Notes: generated by a model from the sequence alone, not told the origin. A DNA stretch of 64,000 bases from Polytrichum commune (GCA_950295325.1 OX485805.1:50864758-50928757); one strand, 5' to 3'; positions 11,090-22,154 are shown, counted from the first letter of the stretch. A program made the numbers and translations.

Positions 11090-12435
11090 ACCTCCCCGTG
11101 CGCCCACTTCAAGCACCTCCGGGCTTCCACGGCAACCCACCAATGCTCCACCAAGGATCTTCCACATTTAATCAATAGTACCCATATAGCATATCACAAA
11201 TGGCCCCTTTCCTATATATATATTGTATTGTGGCTTTATTACATAATAAAGAGTTCAAACTCTTGTTCTTGTTTTCTTACATGGTTCCCACCTACGCCCA
11301 GACAATCTACCATCAATCATCCCACTACCAGACATATACTCACACCACAAAGACCCACAACACAAAATCCCCACCAAACCCTTACATGAACCCACTCCCA
11401 AAGTACACCCTCTTAATACTTGGCATCACATGCCTAATACTAAACTACCCCCTCGGTATCAACCAAACAAACCATATATGTAAAACTTACCCACACCCCC
11501 TAACAGAACCAACACCACAACCCCACAAAGTGCGGCACTAACCCCCACACAAATGAAACGCTAAACTCCCACAACACGGGTACATTAACACCCCCCCCCC
11601 CCCTACTCCCCACTTTTGCCACAAATACAATACCTAGGCAATGGCCACATACACCACACCAACACCACCTCAATCATTTTTTACATAATAAAACGTACTC
11701 ATCTCAAGCACCCAACATACCACAAAGCCACCTCATACATCGTTGACCTCCAAACACTTATACTACTTGGCGGAGACATACAACCCAATCCCGGACCAAC
11801 CACAAAAATCCTCAATAACCTCCCAAAAATTTACTCAAAGAGACAAAAACAATACTTCATAGCACACACCCTAAACCTAAAACCCCAATACCAACACCTA
11901 GAAGAACTTTTTGCCCCATATCTGGCTCAACCCACCTCAACTAACCCACACCCAACCCTGCCCCATCTTCAAAGACATAGTCTCCTTCTATCAAGATACC
12001 CCCCACACTACCAAATGTATGCCTTCATAATCGCTATTAGCCCAATGCCCCACCAATGTAATGACCAACTCTCCAGTCATCTTGACCCAAGATGCCTCAC
12101 CATACTACAAAGACTCCAAAACAATGAACCACACCAATACACGGGACCCCCCCCCCCCACCTCCTACAAACACTCATCAAGCAAACATTTCAAGCCCCTT
12201 CAGCAATACCCATACACGACCACATCAACAAAGAAATCGCACAAGGAACCCCCGTCACCCAACAAAGCCTTGCCCACCAATTCCCCTCATACCTACAAAA
12301 CTTCTCCAAAATTTTGCCAAGCGCACTCACTAGATCGCTGACTTCACATCTACCCATAATAACACACATAACCAATCCCCACAACCACAATACACAAACA
12401 CCTACAATACCAACACACACATCATCATATGAACC
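11090..12435 (+). pseudogene. LINE 5' region and ORF1-like frame with a 2A-like motif
   Basis: The plus strand is strongly C/A-rich and G-poor throughout this LINE. A frame open from 11616 to 12341 (241 codons, no ATG at its edge) carries LILLGGDIQPNPGP at its residues 48-61 (the GDIQPNPGP core at 11772-11798), followed by a basic, proline-rich tail. GDxxxNPGP is the core of 2A and 2A-like ribosome-skipping peptides, which are known near the N termini of several APE-type LINE proteins; the usual glutamate before xNPGP is a glutamine here. No zinc knuckle is seen. Overlapping frames and poly-C tracts (11589-11603, 12150-12158) suggest frame decay. The LINE 5' end is not fixed and may lie as early as about 10600. 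Confidence 0.6.
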
Positions 12436-13640
12436 ATGAGACACATTAGCTCTAGCCTCCCTGGCATCATAGAACTCACAAATACCCTACACAACAAACC
12501 CAATATTATTCTTCTACAAGAAACTAAACTAAACAAAAACAAATCTACCACATACATAGATAATAAGTTCCCATATTATAAGATAAAATACAACAACTCG
12601 AATACTACAGATTTAGGAAGAAACCGCCAATGCAATGCAAGTGAGCCCCCACATGGAGGGTTACTAGCCATGATTCACAAAAAATTACACACCTTTGAAA
12701 ATGTAACCAAAATCCCCATTTCAACCAACATCTCACCTTACTTACAAGTTTTCAAAATATCACCAACAAACCACTAACACCAATCTTCATTATGAATCTA
12801 TATATGCCATTGCACCCACACGACCTAAATCTCATATCTGAAATCATAACCCAAATCAACATCCTAACAAAACATCACCACACATACAAAATCATATTAG
12901 CATGTGACTTTAGTAAAGATATCCTCTTGCAAGGGCACATTCACGAAGGCACACCCCAAGCCCCCACTAGTGAAGACAAGGAATGGGCAAGATGTATGCA
13001 AATCCTAAACCTACACCCAATCCAAAACACCAAAACCCTATCCCGACAAGGTGGACTTGTCCACCAGTCTCATAGACAAATTCTATACTAACACACCATA
13101 ACATTCAAGCATAACATGCACAACCATAATCCACCAAAATCAAAGTTCGGATCACTACCCTGTCAGCCTAGACCTTGGCCCCAACACACTAATCCAAAAA
13201 ACGGATAACCCTACACAACATACCCCAAGAATGACATACCCCATACCACCAAAAAAAGTCCAAAAAATACTCACTCAATTATAAGAAACCACCAATCTTG
13301 ACATACAAATACTCACCCAAAAATTACACACCCTACACCTCCACCATACGGGTTGGGAAGAAGCCCAAAGAAAATTCCAAGACATAATCAAGACACTAAG
13401 TATGTGTGTTGAAGAAACATACATCAACACACAAACCACCCACACACTACCACATAGAGCCCGCCAACAAGGAGGCTTCCTTCCACGCAAACAACAAAAA
13501 CTGTGGAAACACCACCTTAAGATCTACCATAGTACCTGAAAAGCAATCCGAGCCACACACTCCCTACCACGTGCAAGCTGGCCAAGTCACCTAGATATTC
13601 AACAAATTTACACACTCAGAAATACAACCATCCCCCCCCC
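12436..13640 (+). pseudogene. LINE apurinic/apyrimidinic-type endonuclease domain (decayed)
   Basis: Shifted frames spell the exonuclease-endonuclease-phosphatase fold of APE-type LINEs in order. The metal-binding glutamate motif NIILLQETKL is at about 12502-12531, a GGLLAMIH strand follows, then INLYMPLHPHDL, the degraded G-D-F-N block seen as ILACDFSKD (about 12895-12921), and the C-terminal SDHYPV catalytic histidine motif at about 13146-13163. This enzyme nicks target DNA to prime reverse transcription. At least two frameshifts and stops separate the blocks, so the protein cannot be made. A connecting region with MCVEETYINTQ follows, typical of the linker to RT. Confidence 0.8.
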
Positions 13641-13669
13641 CCCCCTCCACACCTAATAATGACACAACG

Positions 13670-14416
13670 GTAAAAAAAATGGATCAAACAACTCGCAACC
13701 ATAGGACAAACAACCAAGATTGAAGCCCACAAAATCACCACCAAACAAACTACCATTAATTATAAGAAAGTCATCACAAAATATAAGCTCCTACTAAACA
13801 CCAAACCTAAAAGTATACACAAAAAATGTTCAAACCAACCACAAACACACCCCTAGATTGCCTCAAAGATATAAGAGACAACATACTCACAAACCCAATA
13901 GATGTCAACCATGAAATCTCACGAATACAACAAAACTCCTTCAATACAAAAGCCTTTGTGTGATGACCCCACCGACCATCCCACAACATGTCACTCCGTA
14001 GTTCGTAAATGCCCATGGCTTGACCACGACATATTCATTGAGAGAGACGAGGCGCCATAACACCAGAATATTGAAAAACTTCACCCGAGAAGTATGCAAT
14101 AATAGTCTTAAGCGACTAGCTAAGGGAAAACCTCCAGGATCCCACAACATCCCAAACAAAATTCTTAAAGCCCTACACCCATCCTCCCACGATATGTTGT
14201 TTCTTTTCTTCCGGCAATGTTACTACCAAAAAAACATACCCCAATACTAGAAACATAGTAAAACAATATTCCTCCACAAAAAGGTGACCCACTAATGCTC
14301 ACCAACTACAGGCCTATCGCTCTAGCTAATACTATATATAAGCTCTACACTAGTACACTCACTGCCCTACTCACAAGTTACGGTGAAAAATACAAAATCA
14401 TACACCTTAGCCAAGT
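13670..14416 (+). pseudogene. LINE reverse transcriptase, N-terminal half (fingers)
   Basis: The segment KGKPPGSHNIPNKILKALHP (near 14125) and then KKGDPLMLTNYRPIALANT (about 14280-14330) are the fingers and block-1/2 motifs of LINE reverse transcriptase. The reading frame is broken by stops (for example after IPQY near 14250). It stops at 14416, exactly where a MITE was inserted, and continues in phase at 14755 once the MITE and its 8-bp duplication are removed. Confidence 0.85.
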
Positions 14417-14754
14417 CTCGGGGGGGCAGTGTGTTAAAAAGTTAAGGATATAGGTGCGAACAACCATTATTTTATAGGGGGGTATTACTTTCAATTCTCT
14501 TCTTTTTTTCACATGCTATCATTATGTAAATTTCTACTTTGGGTTAATAGAAAAATGTCTTGCATTACTTATAATTCCAAATTACCTATTATTCCATACC
14601 CTATAGTACTTTAAAGATGTCCAGTGCCATTTTTGATACCCTATATTGCTCTTAAGTCCATTTATAATTTTTAGCCCCCATGTTTTTAAAATACCCTATC
14701 ATTTGTTCGCACTTATATTGCTACTCCAACCAATGACTACCCCCCCCCCCCGAG
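14417..14754 (+). mobile_element. G/C-run-terminated hAT-type MITE, copy 2 (inside LINE RT)
   Basis: It starts CTC plus 7 G and ends 12 C plus GAG. An exact 8-bp duplication AGCCAAGT flanks it (14409-14416 and 14755-14762). Deleting element plus one duplication restores a continuous LINE RT reading across the junction (S-Q followed by G-F), which fixes the boundaries. The interior matches copy 3 at 49525 closely. Confidence 0.93.
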
Positions 14755-15054
14755 AGCCAAGTAGGCTTTTGGCCACAAAGAAACACAACTAGACAAATTC
14801 AAATGATAATAGCATCACTAGAAGATGCACATCTAACTAATAATGACATATACCTCACCTACATAGACTTTAGAAACGCCTTTGTCTTCATATGCCATGC
14901 AAGATTCCTCGCACTAATGAAGGACCTTGGAAACCCCCAAGATGCCTTGAATTAATAAATACTATTTACACAGACTCAACCACTTCTTCCATGGTAACCA
15001 CTTCGGAACAACCCCACCCATACAAATTAATAAAGGCACGATCCAAGGCGACAC
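14755..15054 (+). pseudogene. LINE reverse transcriptase, palm segment
   Basis: It continues the RT after the MITE: RNTTRQIQMIIASLEDAH, then DIYLTYIDFRNAFVFICHAR, which carries the first catalytic aspartate region (Y-I-D-F-x-x-A-F). LALMKDLGNPQDAL and, after a frameshift, INKGTIQGD follow, the latter being the conserved G-T-x-Q-G-D motif. The frame then stops where the Copia element is inserted at 15055, and resumes at 22160. Confidence 0.88.
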
Positions 15055-15302
15055 TGTAGAATGTAGAACATTAGATTGCTCAAAGTCAAAATATAAAGTA
15101 AGAAGCATGAGAAAGAATAAGGTTAGAATAAGGCTACCATGCAAGTCCGAAGACGGATATGAGTTATTCCATATTGTTTGTGTGAAGCAATGAAGAGAAG
15201 AAAAATAATAAAAGGCAAAGCAAGGAGAGCATGAGACCATCTCACTTCAAGCATTGTTCATATTATGCCTTTGTATAATCTTATCTCCTATTGATTCCAA
15301 TA
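15055..15302 (+). repeat. Copia 5' LTR
   Basis: A 248-bp repeat matching 21904-22154 along its length, for example TTCCATATTGTTTGTGTGAA and GAGAGCATGAGACCATCTCA in both. It ends at CAATA directly before the primer-binding site. Confidence 0.9.
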
Positions 15303-15315
15303 GGTTATGGGCCCA
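15303..15315 (+). promoter_or_regulatory. Primer-binding site complementary to the tRNA-iMet anticodon arm
   Basis: GGTTATGGGCCCA directly follows the 5' LTR. It is the exact reverse complement of the anticodon-arm segment UGGGCCCAUAACC of plant initiator methionine tRNA, not of its 3' end. This is the half-tRNA priming arrangement known for Drosophila copia and yeast Ty5. Confidence 0.85.
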
Positions 15316-16160
15316 TCCATGCAAATGAAGTACCTAGATATTTGATTGCATTTGGGTTTGCGAAGTAAATCTTGAGGAGTTGGTACTTCAGAGCGTTAGA
15401 GGTGTCCAAGGATGCATTTTGTTGTTGTAAGTATTTTTTTGTTTTTTGTTTTTTGTTTTTTGTTTTTGCTTGAATGTATGTTTGATGCAATAACATGTCA
15501 TTTAAGTTTCTTGAATATTGAAAGGTGTATTTGAGAAGTTTGGAGGTGTGTAGACTTCAAGCATTTGACTTGAGTGTTCAAGGTTTCCTTGAGAGCTTTG
15601 AAGGTGTTTAGACTCCAATAGTACATTACTTGGTGACTTGAGTGTTGAGAGACTTATTTGAAAGGTTTGGAGGTGTTTAGATTTTAAACCATTTAACTTG
15701 AACATTTTGAGTGTTCAAGAGTTTCTTTGAGAGCTTTGAAGGTCTTTAGACTCCAATAACACATAACTTGAAAGACTTGAGTATTGAGAATTTTTTTTGA
15801 GAGTGTAAGACGCATTTGAGTTGAAGAGATCTCATTTGAATGATTTGAATGTCTTTAGAACTCTCATGAGGTGTAGAAATTATTATTTAAATCACTTGAA
15901 AGTATAAGACATTTGAGGTCAAGGAGATCTTATTTGAGTAATTTGAATGTTTTTTTAATTCTCTTAAGGTGTAAAATATCTTATTTGAACGATTTAATAA
16001 TATAAGACATATGAGATGAAGAAAATATTATTTGAATGATTTGAGTGTCTTAAGAATTTTCACAATATGTAGACGACCTAACTTGATATATTTGAGAGTA
16101 TAAGGCATTCAGGGTGAGAAATATATTGTTTGAGTGTTTTGAGCGTATATCCGAGACTAC
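15316..16160 (+). repeat. Copia leader with imperfect tandem repeats
   Basis: After a run of TTTTTTG units (15426-15465), phrases such as TTTGGAGGTG(T)TTAGA, GAGAGCTTTGAAGGT and ACTTGAGTGTTGAG recur through 15520-16110 in diverged tandem order. No long reading frame is present. It is the untranslated leader between the primer-binding site and gag. Confidence 0.6.
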
Positions 16161-16980
16161 AATGACATCATTGAAAGCGAGGCCGTTAGAATCATTGATA
16201 AGTACAATGAAGGGAAGTTCAATATTTGGAAGTTCAAAATCAAAATATTGTTGGCATCCATGGATCTTTGGGATATTGTGGATGGATTTGAGAAACCTCC
16301 ACTTTTCAATGCGGATCCCAAAATGTTGAAGAAGTACCAAAAATGTGTCAAGAAGGTATTGTCCATCATCAGCCTTAATTTGGCGGACAACCAACTTGCT
16401 CACATCAAGAGTTGCAAAGGACCCATGGAGCCGTGGAAAACTCTTTACAACATTCACGAAACAAAAAGTTTGTCTAACATCATTTTTATTCGCCGCAAGT
16501 TTTTTTCATGTAAAATGCAAGAGGGGGACGACTTACTAGACCATGTTAATAAGGTCTAGGCGCTCACGGATCAATTCATTTGTTTGGAGGTACCCGTGAG
16601 AGACGAAGACATTGTCATGACCATGCTCAAGAGCTTGTTGGCGTTATTTAAATACTTGATCACCGCCATGGAGATGATGTTGATGAAAGAAATTACGATA
16701 GACTACGTGACGACACGTTTGATGCACGAGATGTTGAAATGCAAGGAGAAGTAGCCCCAAAGTAAGTATGTCACCATGATGTTGGGACAAGGCCAAAGGA
16801 CAACTCATTTCCGTGCTAGCTACAAAACCGTGTTATTATTGTGGCAAATTGGGACACATTGCGCATTTTTGTTATAAAACAAAGAATAAGGAGCGAGAAC
16901 AAGCGAAAAATGCGAATGACGATGATGACCAGACATTTATAATGTGTAATAAAACACATTCTAAGAGCATGTGCAAATAA
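16161..16980 (+). pseudogene. Copia gag with CCHC zinc knuckle
   Basis: The capsid-type frame runs from about 16190 (KYNEGKFNIWKFKIKILLAS) through WDIVDGFEKPP to LLDHVNKV, where a TAG at 16557 interrupts it; homology continues past the stop to EMLKCKEK. A CCHC knuckle CYYCGKLGHIAHFC (C-x2-C-x4-H-x4-C intact) lies at about 16837-16878 in a shifted frame. Gag packages the element RNA into cytoplasmic particles. The internal stop and frameshift show it is inactive. Confidence 0.85.
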
Positions 16981-17590
16981 ATCATGGATTTAGGTGCCTC
17001 TAAGTACATGACTTTGTATAAGACCGTATTTTACACGTATGAGGAAATTACTCCATGCAATGTGCATTTGGGTGATAATAGCGTTGTCCAAGCTATTAAA
17101 ATAGAATCCATTGTCGTGGAAGCAATCATAAAATGTAAAATCAACCAAATTCGTGTCAAAGATGTGCTCAATGTATCCAAATTGTATATCAATTTGCTCA
17201 TCGGTGAGCAAACTTGGGTCAAACGGTTTAAAGGTCTAATTCAACTTAAGTGAATGTATTATGAAATCTTGCAATAGTGAAGCCATTGCATCTTGTACGA
17301 AATCAATTTTGCGAAGGTGCACAAATAGGAAGCGGCCAACTTGGTGCAATATTTAACGGGAGATGGCGCACTCAAACTTTGGCACCGCCGTCTTGGCCAT
17401 TTGAACGTGAAGGGTGTTTATACCCTCCAAAATATGGTAAGTGGTATAAACCTTGGCAAATTTTCTTGCCCACATTCTCCTTGCTTTGTGAAGCGTGCAT
17501 CGAAGGCAAACAACATAGGGTTGCATTTCCGAGGATTGTAGAACTCAATTACCTCCACTTGTTCCTAGGGTTGACCGTAGCGTAGTGACT
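16981..17590 (+). pseudogene. Copia protease and pre-integrase domain
   Basis: The aspartic protease begins IMDLGASKYMT at 16981. The Copia active site is normally D-S-G, so the catalytic aspartate remains but the serine is leucine here. It continues through HLGDNSVVQA and VLNVSKLYINL. After a shift, ALKLWHRRLGHLNVKGV (about 17368-17418) and LCEACIEGKQHRVAFPR (about 17488-17535) give the zinc-binding GAG-pre-integrase H-H-C-C signature. Similarity is lost beyond about 17560, just where the integrase catalytic core should begin. Confidence 0.85.
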
Positions 17591-20160
17591 TAGAGCATTG
17601 TCCGGATTATGATGACCAAATTAAACTACTTATTTTCCTCGTCATGCGTTATTATTGTCTCGCGGTTGTCGTTTCTTTTACATTTGGTAGGTAGCCAAGT
17701 ACCCGTCTTCAATGTAGCCAAATAGCCTTTCTTTAAGTCACTAAGTAGCCTTTCTTCAAGTAACTGAGTAGCTTCTCTTCACGTCACCAAGTAACCAAGT
17801 GGCCAAGTTACCTTTCGTTCCAAAAAAATTTCCTCTCTCAACTCTTATCTTTAGTCTCCTAATTATTAGTTTCCATTACCGAAACTTCTTTCCGTTGAAA
17901 CATGTGTGGATAGTATTTTAACAATAAGGAAGTGGTTGTTAGATACTCTCTTCCCATGTAAAGAAGATTTCTTCTTCACATGTGTGGTAATGCCTCTACT
18001 AATCTTTCATTTTCTTATCAACTCTTGAGGAGGCATCCTTGAGTCACTATCTCAACTTAGTCATTCCTCTTCTAATAATCCTCTTCTCCTCATGTGTCCT
18101 TTGGATTTTCAATGATATAGATTACAGTCTATTTTTAGTGCAGCCTCTTAATGATATTTCTTCGAGTATCCAAATGGTCGTAAATTTCTTCAAGTCGCCA
18201 AGTACCGAGTAACAAGTACCTTTTTCTTCAAGTGACAAGTATCCAAGTAACACATAATTTTCTTCAAGTATCCAAATTATTTTCTTCAAATGGCCAAGTG
18301 ACTGTCTTCAATGTATCCAAACAACCTCCTATGAGTGTCTAAGTGTCCTTCTTCAATCGGCCAAGTAATCGTTTCGCGCTTCTTTTCAATACTCTTTCTT
18401 TTCTTTCTGTTTCTCGAATTGTCAATCCCACAACAATTTATGGATTCGCCACTATCTTATATGCAGTCTATTTTTAGCACAATTGTAATATATATCCGTC
18501 ATAGATATAATTAGACATGCTCTATTTTCAGTACAATCACTTTATAAATCAGTCGCGACTATAATTATATATCATCTATTTTTAGATCAGTCACACCACA
18601 TCTCTTTTTTGTTATAATTGAACACCGTATAATTTTAGCACATATATGATGTAATTGGATTCATTCTATTTTTAGCACATTCACAACATAACCGATCAAT
18701 GGTTAAAATAATATCATCATGTAATCAAATCACAGTGAATAAAGAACTCGTCGCACTTCATTCTTTGTTCATAACTTTCCGTATTGTATTCCAAAGGCAT
18801 TCAAGTTGTGGTTCATTAACTTCTTAGATATTGTAAGCTATATAGAGTTCATTTATACTTTGTGATAGCCGCTTATATTGTAGAATAATATTATACTTAT
18901 AATTGAAATGATTTGATCATTGGGTTCTTCCAAATCATCAATTACCAAGCAACTTTCTTGTATTAAGAGAATTATGAGATAGGAAGAATGAGAAGAATTA
19001 TGTGGAGGTTAGTTTTCATGCAATAGTTTTCCGCATATAATTTTGCATTCATTACTTCTTTTTCTTTTTCTCTTTATCTTTATAGTTGCCTTGTATATCA
19101 ACCAATCTTCTCACATCTATAATCTCTCAATTTCAATTATTAACACTTGCACGTAAAACCTTTCAAGTGTCACTTTTTTTTTGGTAATAATCACTTCGAT
19201 ATAACTTCGTGTCTATTCTCACCTCATGTGAGTATCTATGATCTTTCAACACTAACACAATGGCATTTCATTACCTTACAATTCCCTCATCATAAGTTTG
19301 ACTCCTTAAGCCACTTCTTACATAATTGCCTGTCAATTTCTATGTCAAGTTTTCCAAATCAATTTGCTACATAAGCTACCTCCTTCTAACTTATGTATCA
19401 CCTCATGTGAGTTGCTATAGAACATCTCAAGTTGCATTCACAATCTCTCAACTTAATTATGTCTAAGCTAAAATTTTACTTTGCCTCTACCTTAGGTAAC
19501 TATGACGAAGGTTGAGCTTGAAGCACGTACATTCCAAAATGGTAAAGATACAAAGGACCTAGCTTTTGTGTAGCTTATCATCGTGAATAAGGTAAGGTCC
19601 TCTAATGCTAATCCTAACTCTATATATAGTGAGAGGAGGTGCCTAACATATGCCCCCCTCCTATATTACTTTATCTTGCTATTTTTCTAAGAAGATGAAG
19701 ATAACTCTTCCGGAATCCTTAAGGAAGGCACATATAATCCTCATCTTCATTTACATTCAAGATGAAGTAGATTATGTTCTAAAATCTTCTTATCACTATT
19801 TAGGTTTTGAGGGATTTCCAAGGATAACCCAAGAAGTCATTTCTTGGCCCTTGCTTACTTCCACCTCCGGTTGCCTCACCTATGTGGCCTAGATGAATAT
19901 TAATCATCATAGGTCTCCCTAATCCTAAGTGGCTTGCTACGTGGCTTATTAATCAAATAATCTCAGTATTGTTTACTTGCCTTCTATATAGTTTACTAGT
20001 CTAAATTGGCTTGCTGATTGCGGCCAATTAACTATATGTAGTTTCTTATTTTTACTAATTGGTAATCGGCCCGTCGTATAGCTAAGGTGGTATGTTACTT
20101 GCTCCGGCCGATTGATGTCCGACCTTTCTTTTACATTTCCAATGGTTCTTCTTGCTTTGT
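17591..20160 (+). other. Non-coding filler replacing Copia integrase and most of RT
   Basis: No integrase D-D-E core or RT palm motif is visible in 2.5 kb. Instead 17690-18370 is filled with diverged short repeats around (C)TTCAAGTA-(G/T)CC-AAGTA words, and 18460-18700 with repeats around TCTATTTTTAGCACA. From 19640 to 20060 the sequence looks like part of another element's untranslated or LTR region. This is probably a large insertion combined with a deletion of coding sequence. Confidence 0.5.
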
Positions 20161-20365
20161 TGTTTTAAGATTTGTGGTAAACAAGGGCCGATATTGCATT
20201 TGCGGTAAGTACGGTGAGCCAATTCATGTCGAAGGCTGGTCCACCGCATTGGATGGCCGTAAAACACATCATGAGGTATTTGAAGGGCACTTTGGACTTC
20301 AAATTATGCCTCGGAGGCAAGGATATTGTCTTAAGAGGTTTTTGCGATGTGGATTGGGCGGTGTC
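20161..20365 (+). pseudogene. Copia reverse transcriptase C-terminal end and start of RNase H
   Basis: TRADIAFAVSTVSQFMS is followed by HWMAVKHIMRYLKGTLDF and then GFCDVDWA. This is the canonical Copia thumb/connection and the start of RNase H (the G-Y-x-D-A-D-W-A motif). A stop replaces a residue before TRADI. The frame is cut within DWA at about 20365 by the next insertion. Confidence 0.9.
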
Positions 20366-21465
20366 GTAATGTAAATACATACACTATATAAATGTGTACT
20401 TATTTAGTATTACATTGTGATTCTTTGATTTGGAGGAAAGTAAAAGGAAATAGAAATAGATTACATTTTTTTTGTTTACCCTTAGTTTATTTTTAGTTAC
20501 TCTTAGTTTATCCTTTTAGTTTTATCTTTTGTTTTATTCTTAGTTTACTTTTGGACCAATGAGAGATTAGAAGCCCATGTGATGAGGATAAGAAGGGGAC
20601 TTTGTCTCTCTCATGAGGATTTTTTTGTGGCTGTAGGGAAGAGGTTGTTGAGGAGAAGAGGGTTTTGGGTTGAAGTTGATGTTGTGTGAATTTATGAAGA
20701 TTTTTTTTGAAATAAAATATGGAGGAGTTGTGTTTCATGGTGTTTTCTCTCTAGAGTGATCTCACTTGCTTGATTTGAAGTTAGCAAAAAAACTGTGCTA
20801 GTTTGAGTGGAGGGAAATATGTTGGCTCTTAAAAAGAAGGGTTGAGACTTCCACCGACCATAGAAGACGGACAAGTCTTTTGTTTGCAACGAAACTTTGA
20901 GGAAGTGTAGTACTTATTGTTAGCTTTCTGTGAAGATCTCATTCGCTCAATTTGGCGTTCATATGAAGATTTAAAGATTTGAAGACTTCTCAAGATTCAA
21001 GTGTGTTGTGGCTTGTGGTTCGTTGTCATTTCTATGATTCCCAACCGGATTTGGATTTTTTGCATCGTAAATTTGTTGCGGGTTTTGTGGGAATCCATAA
21101 AAACCCTGTTTCATGTTTGTGACAACGAATTGGGATTGATGACCCACAAGGTTGTTTTCTATTGTTCCCATTGGTGAGGCACGATTGGTGGTCACTGTAG
21201 GTTTGAAAGTTTAGGAGCCAATCTTTCGGACGTCAGCTCGTGTTTTGACGTCCCGTTTTACCTGTCCGAGGCCTGTGGTTTCTTATCACCCTACCTTTAC
21301 CCTTAACCCATTTAGAGCCACAACATGATAGGCCGACGGGAAAGAGTTTGAAGATTTGAAGAAACTGAAGACCGAGACTCTTGAAGACCAGAAGATTCGA
21401 TGGTTCGACAAACAAATCTAGTTGCAACCAAAAGCCCAGTGTTTTCCCAAGGCGGAACCCTCTCT
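20366..21465. mobile_element. Unclassified insertion within Copia RNase H
   Basis: About 1.1 kb separates the D-V-D-W-A end from the resuming motif N-N-R-x-S-T-x-G-Y-L at about 21485. The insertion starts near TGTCGTAATG and has a TATA-like ACTATATAAATG at about 20382, reminiscent of an LTR promoter. No inverted ends or duplication could be fixed, and no coding domain is visible. It may be a solo LTR of a different family. Confidence 0.45.
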
Positions 21466-21903
21466 ACCCGATAGTGGGAGATGCAAACAACCGGCAATCC
21501 ACCATGGGGTACTTATTTTTTGTTGCCGTTGGAGTCATTTCGTGAAAATACAAGAAACAACCAACCATTGCATTGTCTACGACGGAGGCGGAGTACATGA
21601 CTACTAGCAATTGTATTAAGATAGTTGTTTGGCTTCGGGAACTTTTGGCGAATGTGGGTTATGTGCAAGAAGAACCGACATCCATCATGTGTGACAATCA
21701 TGGATGCATAGCACTTGCAAAGAATCCCACACACCATTCTCGCACCAAACATATCGATATATGACATCACTTCATTAGAGAGAAACTAGAAAACCAAGAG
21801 ATATGATAGCGGACGTGCTAACCAAACCACTTGCAAATGATAGGCATCAAACATTAACAAAAGCAATGGGTTTAGAAGCCTTTGATTGCTCGCAAAGTGG
21901 AAG
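21466..21903 (+). pseudogene. Copia RNase H and polypurine tract
   Basis: The frame resumes with NNRQSTMGYLF, then VAVGVIS with a TGA in place of the expected tryptophan codon. STTEAEYMTTSNCIKI, IMCDNHGCIALAKNPTHHSR and TKHIDI follow, the standard Copia RNase H series. The tail ADVLTKPLANDRHQTLTKA and GLEAFDCSQSGS ends in a stop at the start of the 3' LTR. The purine-rich AAAGTGGAAG just before 21904 is the likely polypurine tract. Confidence 0.9.
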
Positions 21904-22154
21904 TGTAGAAGGTAGAGCATTAGATTGTTTGTGGTCAATAAAAATATAAAAGAAGAAGCATGAGAAAGAATAAGGTTAGAATAAAACTACCATGCTAGTC
22001 CGAAGAGGGATAGGAGTTATTCCATATTGTTTGTGTGAACCAATAAAGAGAAGAAAAACAATAAAAGGCAAACCAAGGAGAGCATGAGACCATCTCACTC
22101 CAAGCATTTTTCATATGTCTTTGTATAAGTGTTTATTTCTTATTGATTGCAATA
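21904..22154 (+). repeat. Copia 3' LTR
   Basis: A 251-bp copy of the 5' LTR, starting TGTAGAAGG and ending GCAATA, followed by AACAT (the presumed duplication) and then LINE sequence. Confidence 0.9.

Larger units (their letters stand above)
15055..22154 (+). mobile_element. Copia LTR retrotransposon inserted in the LINE (7.1 kb, decayed)
   Basis: Two similar LTRs (15055-15302 and 21904-22154) start TGTAGAA and end CAATA. They enclose, in order, a primer-binding site, leader, gag, zinc knuckle, protease, pre-integrase domain, a long unreadable gap, the end of RT, RNase H and a polypurine tract. The flanks GACAC (15050-15054) and AACAT (22155-22159) fit an aged 5-bp duplication differing by two transitions. 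Removing the element joins the LINE G-D-T motif to its P-Y-L-F continuation. Most of the integrase and RT is missing or replaced, and the LTRs have diverged by many substitutions and small indels, so it is an old, dead copy. Confidence 0.9.

Noticed and set aside
12190-12444. Minus-strand 84-codon frame
   Set aside because: A shadow of the G-poor LINE frame on the opposite strand.
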